64,000 nt of DNA, from the NCBI RefSeq assembly GCF_900129745.1, contig NZ_FQWS01000001.1:372001-436000 (forward strand), given 5' to 3'. The position numbers and the translations under genes were made by a program. Of the stretch, positions 57,765-64,000 are shown in pieces (positions within the stretch are counted from its first letter, which is position 1; each line of letters starts with the position of its first letter). The notes beneath the pieces are model-generated. The model was given only the letters and a program-made list of their open reading frames with translations. It had not been told where the DNA came from and searched no databases. The stretch comes from Winogradskyella jejuensis (GTDB lineage Bacteria; Bacteroidota; Bacteroidia; Flavobacteriales; Flavobacteriaceae).

Positions 57765-58382
57765 TTAATTGTCTTCTAAAAAATAAGATTGTCTTGTGAG
57801 TTTCACCAAATCGTCTATAATTGCTTCTCCTTTATCTTGGTTATACCATATTTGAAGAAAACTTTTGAAGGAGGCATCAATTCCTCCATTTTGGTTTTTA
57901 TAAGCCTCAACCATTTTTGTAGCCATTTCAGACCTTGGCCCCCAAGTATTAAGAACATTGCTATGATTATCAAGAATAATCAACTTTGGAATGGAGCGTG
58001 TTCCGTTAGTCAAAAATAGATTCATCAATTCTGGATGGTCATCTCGTAACACTACTTTTAAATTTAGATTACTATTTGTCTCGCAAATCTTATTTAAAAT
58101 AGGAATTGTTTGTGCGCCATCTGCACACCAACTCTCTAGTATCACGAGCCAAGTTTGCTTTTCTTTAATACTCTGAAAATCGCTTATAGCATCTCTTGGA
58201 ATTTTTATTGTTTTATCCAGTCTTCGCATTCTACTGGCATTTAGTTTTGTAAATTCAATGTGCTGTTCGGTTTGCTCTGGTCCCGTTGATTTCTCGTCAG
58301 CTACTAATTGTTTTATTAATTCTGAGTAGCCCTTATAGTTGTATGCTTCTAGCAGGCTTTCTTTAATTATTAGGTTTTTCAT
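57765..58382 (-). CDS. Thioredoxin-like protein lacking the second active-site Cys
   Basis: 205 residues. The thioredoxin-fold part begins near 75 with LVILESWCADGAQTIPIL: the usual W-C-x-x-C is W-C-A-D-G-A, with only one Cys. It would not do classic dithiol exchange. It ends the nad operon, 5 nt after nadB. The N-terminal 70 residues are helical. It could bind a partner or be a peroxidase-like or scaffold protein. Confidence 0.8.
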   Translation of the reverse strand: MKNLIIKESLLEAYNYKGYSELIKQLVADEKSTGPEQTEQHIEFTKLNASRMRRLDKTIKIPRDAISDFQSIKEKQTWLVILESWCADGAQTIPILNKICETNSNLNLKVVLRDDHPELMNLFLTNGTRSIPKLIILDNHSNVLNTWGPRSEMATKMVEAYKNQNGGIDASFKSFLQIWYNQDKGEAIIDDLVKLTRQSYFLEDN

Positions 58383-58387
58383 ATTGT

Positions 58388-59971
58388 TTAAAATAAATCG
58401 TTTTGCAAGTGCTCTGACTTTTCAATATAATCCATACTAAAAAAGCCGCCTCTATTTTCTTTGCGTTCTATAGATTGATTAATTATTAAGTGCGCCACAT
58501 TTATCATATTCCTAAGCTCACATAACTCTGTGTTTAACTTTGAGTTTTTATAGTAGGTTTCGATTTCCTCATATAATAGTTGGAGCTGTTTAAAAGCTTC
58601 ATCTAAACGGTTATTACTCCTAACGATTCCCGCATAGTCTCTCATTAAGTTCTGTAATTCTTGCGTTTTTTTGCTGATAAAAACTGCATTACTATGGCTT
58701 ATTCCTCTATCGTCCCAGTCCGGTATATTCATCGATGGTAATGCTGTAGGATGTGTACTTATATATCTAAAAATGGTATTTGCATACACCAAAGCTTCCA
58801 GTAATGAATTTGAAGCTAACCTGTTTGCTCCGTGCAACCCAGTTCTTGAACATTCACCACAGGCGAATAAATTCTTAATAGAGGTTCTTCCATTTTTATC
58901 TACATCGATTCCTCCGCATAAATAGTGTGATGCTGGCACTACTGGAATGTAATCTATTTCAATATCTATATTTCTTGCAAGGCATTCTTTATAAATGTTA
59001 GGAAATTGCTCCTTGACAGTCTCTATAGCTAGATGGGTGCAGTCTAAATAGACGCAAAGTTCTCCACTATTTTTTAATTCATTATCTATTCCTCTTGCGA
59101 CAATGTCTCTAGAAGCAAGTTCGCCACGGGCGTCATAATCTAGCATAAACCTGCGACCTTTTTTATTTCTTAAATATGCTCCAGCACCTCTTACAGCTTC
59201 AGAAATAAGAAACGATTGCCCAACCATTTTGTCATAAAACACCGTAGGATGAAACTGAATAAATTCCATATCTGCGATATAAGCTTTTGCTCGATATGCC
59301 ATTGCAATACCGTCACCTGTCGCAATATCGGGGTTTGTGGTATGTCCATATACTCTACCTATTCCTCCTGTGGCTAATAACGTTGCACGAGCTTTAATGG
59401 TTTCAATAATTCCTGTATTTTGATTCATTATATAAGCTCCGTAGCAAATAATGCTATTATAGTCATCAATTTTTAAATGGTGCTCTGTAATTAAATCAAT
59501 GGCAAAGTGGTGTTTATAAATGGTTACGTTTGATAACCCCTGAATGTGGTTTAACAAAGTAGTTTCAATTTCATAACCAGTAATATCCTTGTGATGTGCA
59601 ATACGGTTTTCCGAATGACCGCCTTCTTTACCTAGGTTTAAAGTTCCCAATGCGTCTTTATCAAAACTAGCTCCCCAACTTTGTAATTCTTTAAATCGTC
59701 TCGGGCCTTCTTCAACAACCATTTTTACAACCTCCTCATTACATAATCCATCACCAGCAATAAGCGTATCATTACTATGTTTTTTAAAAGAATCCTCTTT
59801 AAAATCTAAAACTACAGCTACTCCACCTTGTGCATATTTGGTATTGGATTCATCTGCAGTAGCCTTTGTAACGACGCTAACAGTTCTGTCTTCAAATTTT
59901 GAAGCAATTTTTGCAGCAAAAGTTAACCCTGCTATTCCAGAACCAATAACTAAATAGTCTGTCGTAATCAT
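58388..59971 (-). CDS. nadB: L-aspartate oxidase NadB
   Basis: Oxidises aspartate to iminoaspartate for NAD synthesis; O2 or fumarate can be the acceptor. 527 residues with FAD motif [15 protein letters not shown] at the N terminus, [19 protein letters not shown]-like [10 protein letters not shown], and [20 protein letters not shown] and [17 protein letters not shown]. It overlaps nadA by 4 nt. Confidence 0.95.
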   Translation of the reverse strand: MITTDYLVIGSGIAGLTFAAKIASKFEDRTVSVVTKATADESNTKYAQGGVAVVLDFKEDSFKKHSNDTLIAGDGLCNEEVVKMVVEEGPRRFKELQSWGASFDKDALGTLNLGKEGGHSENRIAHHKDITGYEIETTLLNHIQGLSNVTIYKHHFAIDLITEHHLKIDDYNSIICYGAYIMNQNTGIIETIKARATLLATGGIGRVYGHTTNPDIATGDGIAMAYRAKAYIADMEFIQFHPTVFYDKMVGQSFLISEAVRGAGAYLRNKKGRRFMLDYDARGELASRDIVARGIDNELKNSGELCVYLDCTHLAIETVKEQFPNIYKECLARNIDIEIDYIPVVPASHYLCGGIDVDKNGRTSIKNLFACGECSRTGLHGANRLASNSLLEALVYANTIFRYISTHPTALPSMNIPDWDDRGISHSNAVFISKKTQELQNLMRDYAGIVRSNNRLDEAFKQLQLLYEEIETYYKNSKLNTELCELRNMINVAHLIINQSIERKENRGGFFSMDYIEKSEHLQNDLF

Positions 59972-60909
59972 ACTTGAGGTGTTGACAGTTGTAACATTCG
60001 CTCTATGGGCTGTAAAGCCTTCGCTCTTATGTTTTCAGGAACGATTATTTCTGGATTTTCATTATTGAGACAATCGTATAGTTTTTGAAGTGTGTTTACT
60101 TTCATAAACGCACATTCACTACACGCGCAAGTATTGTCTTCCTGAATGGGTGCAGGGATGAGTTGTGCATTAGGCACTTCTTTTTTCATCTCGTGCAATA
60201 TTCCTGCTTCAGTAGCGACAATAAATTTAGTATCTGGGTGCTCCTTTACATAGTTTATCATTCCCGCGGTAGAACCTATGTAACTCGCTGTTTTTAAAAT
60301 ATGCTCTTCAGACTCAGGGTGAGCTATAATTACAGCACCTGGATTTTTCTGATAGAGGTCCAATAATTTATCGATACAAAATGCTTCGTGAACCACACAA
60401 CTACCGTCCCACAAAAGCATCTTTCGCCCTGTTTGTTTTATGATATACTTACCTAAATTTTTATCTGGAGCAAAAATGATAGGTTTGCCTTTTGGAACAG
60501 AGTTTACCATTTTTAAGGCGTTAGAAGAGGTACAGACTAAATCGCTCATCGTTTTAATCTCTGCTGAGCAATTAATGTATGTGATAACGACGTGATTGGG
60601 ATGAGCTGCTACAAAATCTCCAAATGTATCAGGAGGACAAGAATCTGCTAAAGAGCATCCAGCGTTTAAATCTGGTAAAACCACTTTCTTTGTAGGATTG
60701 AGAATTTTTGCAGTTTCTGCCATAAAATGCACGCCCGCAAAAACAATAATATCGGCATCTGTCGTTGCAGCCTTCTGTGAAAGTCCAAAACTATCTCCTA
60801 CATAGTCTGCGATTTCTTGTATCTCTGGGCGTTGATAATAATGCGCCAAAATGACTGCATTCTTTTTCGCTTTAAGCTTTAAAATTTTATTTTTTAAGTC
60901 CACATCCAT
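59968..60909 (-). CDS. nadA: Quinolinate synthase NadA
   Basis: 313 residues. It has [60 protein letters not shown] and the ligand [13 protein letters not shown], whose Cys bind the O2-sensitive [4Fe-4S] cluster. With NadB it makes quinolinate from aspartate and DHAP. The promoter box at 60927-60934 lies 33 nt from Fnr-like site G. Confidence 0.95.
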   Translation of the reverse strand: MDVDLKNKILKLKAKKNAVILAHYYQRPEIQEIADYVGDSFGLSQKAATTDADIIVFAGVHFMAETAKILNPTKKVVLPDLNAGCSLADSCPPDTFGDFVAAHPNHVVITYINCSAEIKTMSDLVCTSSNALKMVNSVPKGKPIIFAPDKNLGKYIIKQTGRKMLLWDGSCVVHEAFCIDKLLDLYQKNPGAVIIAHPESEEHILKTASYIGSTAGMINYVKEHPDTKFIVATEAGILHEMKKEVPNAQLIPAPIQEDNTCACSECAFMKVNTLQKLYDCLNNENPEIIVPENIRAKALQPIERMLQLSTPQV

Positions 60910-60926
60910 TCTATTCTTGTAAAATT

Positions 60927-61004
60927 GAAAAATAGAACTCTAGAATTACACAAACGATGACAAATATCATTATAAAGGATAAAAACATCTTTTTATTATC
61001 TTTA
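60927..61004. promoter_or_regulatory. Divergent promoter with Fnr-like dyad (site G)
   Basis: ATGA-N6-TCAT (60957-60970; TGAC half at 60958) is centred at 60963.5. The minus-strand box TATTTTTC (60927-60934) for nadA is centred 33 nt away. On the plus side the best box is TATCTTTA (60997-61004), 37 nt away, for the rrf2 gene. Confidence 0.55.
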
Positions 61005-61024
61005 ACCTTTTAATTATAGACAAT

Positions 61025-61471
61025 ATGTTATCAAACGCTTCTAAATATGCGATAAGGGCTATGCTATATTTAGCTCAAAATAGCAGCCCAGAGAACAAAA
61101 TAGGTGCTAAGTCGATTGCTAAAGAATTAGAGACTCCGTCGCCTTTTTTGGCTAAACTTTTACGACAGCTAGCGTCAAATATGATTATATCCTCAACTAA
61201 AGGTCCTACTGGTGGGTTTTATCTTTCTGATGACAATAGAGAAAATTACCTATGGGATGTTGTTGAATGTATAGATGGAGGTCACAAGTTTGAGCAATGC
61301 TTTCTAGGTTTATCAAAATGTAATGGAGATAATCCTTGCCCTGTTCATCATATTGTTGCTCCCTTTAAGGAAAATTTACTGAAGAAGTTTAAAGGTAAAA
61401 CTATAAATGACTTGATAGAAGAAATGGAAAGTGACAACACCCTTATTTCATTAAAAGGATTAGATATTTGA
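61025..61471 (+). CDS. Rrf2-family regulator (second copy)
   Basis: 148 residues with the same winged HTH layout as the gene at 35.4 kb (ASKYAIRAMLYLAQNSS, KGPTGGFYLS) and three Cys in CFLGLSKCNGDNPCPVHH (near 97-114). It probably holds an iron-sulphur cluster and senses NO or redox state. It converges on norB. Two Rrf2 proteins in one island suggest split duties, for example NO response near norCB and repair genes near nos. Confidence 0.87.
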   Translation: MLSNASKYAIRAMLYLAQNSSPENKIGAKSIAKELETPSPFLAKLLRQLASNMIISSTKGPTGGFYLSDDNRENYLWDVVECIDGGHKFEQCFLGLSKCNGDNPCPVHHIVAPFKENLLKKFKGKTINDLIEEMESDNTLISLKGLDI

Positions 61472-61498
61472 TACAAACTAGAGCATAAAAAATTAGCC

Positions 61499-62815
61499 TT
61501 AATGACGTATAAGTTGCATCATTCTTTTCAGTACAGGTATGGCAATAAAATAGATGGCCATTAATAGTCCAAGACCTGAAACAGTAAGTAGTATATAAAC
61601 AACATACTGGGCATCTTGCATTTCTGAGAAAGATGAATTATCTGAAAAATGAATCCAGTGACTTCTTTTAATTCCGGCTGCGAGTAATGAAACTACGAAT
61701 ACTATCAATGCTCCATTGAAGAGCTTAATGCTCACTTTTTGTAAAACAGTCGTCTCTTGATATTTCTTATTAAGTGTACCAACAATATAATAAATGGAAG
61801 AAAATAATATTGTTGTATTTATGCCAATGGTAGTGCCCATTGAATGCGCAACCGTTATATGTGTACCGTGTGTATAATAGTTTATTGCAGGAATTGAAAT
61901 CAATAGTGCTAAAACTAGATTAGCAAATATCCAGAAGTCTGCTGTCTTCATTAGCTTTATTGCCATTGAGTGTTTTTGAAAATTAGGAATAGGTAATCCA
62001 CGTCTCCAATCATAAATAATTGAAGCTAGAACAATCCACTCTGACATACTAACTATGTAAGCAACATATCGAATCCAAGGTTGTGTGGGTAAAAAGTATG
62101 TATGATGTGCCCAACCAAACATAAGATTAGTAAGCCCAAGGAAGTAAAAGAAAAATGCTTTATTGCTTCGACCCATTTGTTCATCTCCTTTAATCTTCGT
62201 CATCACATAAATTGATATGCCATAGACCAGCATATTCCAAGAACCCGTAAAAGAACCGTACGATTTCCATTGTACCGCCATATCCTTTGTGAAGTTCATT
62301 CTAAATTCTTCGATAAGCCAAAAATGAGCTTCTGATAAATGATAAATCATAAAAACAATACCTGTTCCCCACATCCAATAATAGACTGGCCAGTTTGAAA
62401 TACTACTCCATAGTGTTTTAAATAAGTTGATGCCAAACAAAAGCCAACCAAATAATATTGGAATAATCAAAAAAGGAGTGAAAGCTAGATATTCTCTCCC
62501 ATCCATATTACCCAGTACATACGAAAAATAGAGTGATATGCCAGTTAATAGATAAAGAGTAAAATGTGTTTTCAATAGTTTAACAGAGTAGAATTTCAAA
62601 TTATTTAGGTAGAAATATATACTACCAATAGCGCCGAGAATAATCCAAGATATTCCAGAGGTGACGTGCAGCGGACGAAGCTTGATAAATGGAAGAGCAT
62701 TTTTCAAAAACTCTGGATAGATATACTGTAAAGAAGCAACAAGTCCAAAAATAACGCCTAATAACAACGAACCCAATGCAAGTATTATAAAGTATAATGG
62801 ATATTTACTATTCAT
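61499..62815 (-). CDS. norB: Nitric oxide reductase large subunit NorB
   Basis: Reduces NO to N2O in the membrane. 438 residues with about twelve TM helices. His ligands are seen in LRPLHVTSG (near 50), GWAHHTYF (near 245) and THITVAHSMGTTIG (near 325). YHLSEAHFWLIEEF matches the Glu/His region that binds the non-haem iron. It starts 8 nt inside norC. It is compact compared with the 450-470 residues of cNorB, but the key residues are present. Confidence 0.9.
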   Translation of the reverse strand: MNSKYPLYFIILALGSLLLGVIFGLVASLQYIYPEFLKNALPFIKLRPLHVTSGISWIILGAIGSIYFYLNNLKFYSVKLLKTHFTLYLLTGISLYFSYVLGNMDGREYLAFTPFLIIPILFGWLLFGINLFKTLWSSISNWPVYYWMWGTGIVFMIYHLSEAHFWLIEEFRMNFTKDMAVQWKSYGSFTGSWNMLVYGISIYVMTKIKGDEQMGRSNKAFFFYFLGLTNLMFGWAHHTYFLPTQPWIRYVAYIVSMSEWIVLASIIYDWRRGLPIPNFQKHSMAIKLMKTADFWIFANLVLALLISIPAINYYTHGTHITVAHSMGTTIGINTTILFSSIYYIVGTLNKKYQETTVLQKVSIKLFNGALIVFVVSLLAAGIKRSHWIHFSDNSSFSEMQDAQYVVYILLTVSGLGLLMAIYFIAIPVLKRMMQLIRH

Positions 62816-63251
62816 CTTTATACTTAATTTTTACCCAGCCAGTAGCTTCTATTACGGATTCTTTATTTGGATAAACCCCAGATTGGTCTATTGCTTTTAG
62901 ATATTCTATAATTGCTTCCTTTTCGGAGTTTGAAAAGTTATAGACAGGCATACTCTGAACCCCACTATTTAAAAAGGTGCTGATATAATCGGGACCTTTA
63001 TTAGGGTTTGAGTATATGTTGGTAAGGTCTGGTCCTAAATAACCTCCTAATCCATAAATTTGATGGCAAGACCAGCAATTGTTACGCTGCCATAAATTTT
63101 GCCCAGTAATTGCTTTGGGGGATAAGGCGATAGATGGAGTATAGGAATGTGAACTATAAATCAATCGATTGTAGATTACTAGAATTACAATAAGGGATGA
63201 CAGTACAATCAGCTTAATTTGAGTACCTCTATTTACAGACCAGACCAACAC
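62808..63251 (-). CDS. norC: Nitric oxide reductase cytochrome c subunit NorC
   Basis: 147 residues. One TM anchor (about 12-29), then a class I haem site NCWSCHQIYGLGGYLGPDL and the Met ligand in QSMPVYNFS. It carries electrons to NorB. The gene follows nrdD by 14 nt and overlaps norB by 8 nt. Confidence 0.92.
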   Translation of the reverse strand: MLVWSVNRGTQIKLIVLSSLIVILVIYNRLIYSSHSYTPSIALSPKAITGQNLWQRNNCWSCHQIYGLGGYLGPDLTNIYSNPNKGPDYISTFLNSGVQSMPVYNFSNSEKEAIIEYLKAIDQSGVYPNKESVIEATGWVKIKYKDE

Positions 63252-63265
63252 AACAAAGCTACCAA

Positions 63266-64000
63266 TTACAATTCTTCATATATTGCCTTCACTAGTGGTT
63301 GCGCCTCTATCTTTTGAAGCAGGCTTACTCTGTGAGTATTTAAAGAAGTATTTTTTGTTTCTGTATGATAATGTCTTAGATGATGTTCCTTTTGTCGCCC
63401 AGAACTAAAATTTGATACGCGTTTTAAATACCCTATAACACGCGTTGCGTGGTCAATATTAGTAGACTCACATTCTTTGCATCTAAATACTGTACTTTTA
63501 TCGATGTGGTCACAATCATTACAAATCGTTATTCTAATATTGAAACAGAAGTAATTACACCCAGCTTTAGCAGTAGCATAAATAAGCTTTATAAATCCTT
63601 CTTTATTAGGAGTTTCTTCTAAATTAAGATGTAGTGCAGAACCTCCATCTAAGTATTTTATAGTCTCGCTGCCGTGCAGTACTATTTTGTCCAAAGAGTT
63701 TGTGGTTTCATCCTCAACTATATAGAAATAGGAATTATAGCAATCTCTATTGACTATTAATCCGTCTTCCATATCCCATTTAGCATTTTTCACGCCAAGA
63801 TTTTCTGCGGGAACAAATTCTGTATTAAACATATATCCGTACTCTAGTTTTCCTGCTCTGTTTTCATCATATATTAGCTTTAGGTATTTATTTACAAAGT
63901 TTTTATATGTTTTATTGTTTCCGACTGTTACGCCTTGACTCTCTGCTGCTTCTACCATTCCATTAATGCCTATTGTCAGGAATTGCTTTTCCAATGATAT
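63266..64000 (-). CDS. nrdD: Anaerobic ribonucleoside-triphosphate reductase NrdD, C-terminal part (cut by window edge)
   Basis: The frame stays open past the last base of the window, so the N-terminal part is missing. About 245 residues are seen, with the glycyl-radical region TRVIGYLKRVSNFSSGRQKE and the Zn ligands CNDCDHID and FRCKECES. The enzyme makes dNTPs without O2. It is followed by norC after 14 nt, so anaerobic nucleotide supply and NO respiration share a transcript. Confidence 0.9.
   Translation of the reverse strand: MSLEKQFLTIGINGMVEAAESQGVTVGNNKTYKNFVNKYLKLIYDENRAGKLEYGYMFNTEFVPAENLGVKNAKWDMEDGLIVNRDCYNSYFYIVEDETTNSLDKIVLHGSETIKYLDGGSALHLNLEETPNKEGFIKLIYATAKAGCNYFCFNIRITICNDCDHIDKSTVFRCKECESTNIDHATRVIGYLKRVSNFSSGRQKEHHLRHYHTETKNTSLNTHRVSLLQKIEAQPLVKAIYEEL

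Noticed and set aside
1-64000. CRISPR array, rRNA, tRNA or insertion sequence
   Set aside because: No regularly spaced repeats, no tRNA-like loop sequences and no transposase or integrase motifs were found on either strand by reading. A short tRNA could still be missed without a computed search.

Overview
The window looks like the chromosome of a Bacteroidota bacterium, most likely a marine Flavobacteriaceae member. The evidence is the low GC content, Bacteroidetes-type promoter boxes (TAnnTTTG) instead of Shine-Dalgarno-led starts, a TraE-TraN conjugation set of the Bacteroidetes type, the MoaC-MoaB fusion, and a NosZ with a lipoprotein signal (clade II type) followed by the usual Bacteroidetes nos genes. 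No rRNA, tRNA, CRISPR array, integrase or transposase was recognised. The species cannot be named from the sequence alone.

Region 1 (1-4.9 kb) is a small defence island. A minus-strand operon encodes a 58-residue basic protein, an LRAT/NlpC-like papain-fold protein with a C-terminal membrane segment, a two-TM NUDIX protein and a CD-NTase (cGAS/DncV-like nucleotidyltransferase). This looks like a CBASS-type signalling system with an unusual effector set. Divergent from it lie an ECF-sigma-like gene and a Panacea/SocA-like gene that overlap each other.

Region 2 (4.9-20.1 kb) is the transfer module of an integrative conjugative element. It holds a peptidoglycan amidase, traE-F-G-I-J-K-M-N on the plus strand with a trailing lipoprotein gene, and on the minus strand a coupling ATPase, a relaxase (DUF5712/MobB type) and a BfmA/BtgA-like accessory protein, then a candidate oriT, radC and ssb. 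A CHAT-domain protease gene sits as cargo directly downstream of the coupling protein gene. The right end is a gene-poor stretch with two inverted, diverged copies of one short sequence.

Region 3 (20.1-64 kb) is an island for anaerobic nitrogen-oxide respiration and its cofactors. It contains a Crp/Fnr regulator, ribosome hibernation factor, HemN, hemerythrin, the nos operon (N2O to N2), two Rrf2 regulators, a frameshifted RIC/ScdA nitrosative-damage repair gene, a group III truncated globin, and a TonB receptor of the OprC/NosA copper type with a Met/His-rich lipoprotein. It also contains an outer-membrane porin, a complete molybdopterin operon, periplasmic nitrate reductase (napDAB) with a cytochrome/FeS/NrfD-like electron-delivery module in place of NapC, nadAB, norCB and the 3' part of nrdD. 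No nitrite reductase gene (nirK, nirS or nrfA) is visible here.

Two sequence signals run through the island. First, a dyad close to ATGAC-N4-GTCAT lies in seven intergenic regions. In nine promoter directions its centre is 33-34 nt from the centre of a TAnnTTTG-like box, which fits class II activation by a Crp/Fnr protein, probably the one encoded at 22.5-23.2 kb. Second, a palindrome with core CTTTCGCGAAAG recurs about a dozen times, both between genes and inside genes, where it usually encodes the peptide F-A-K-A.
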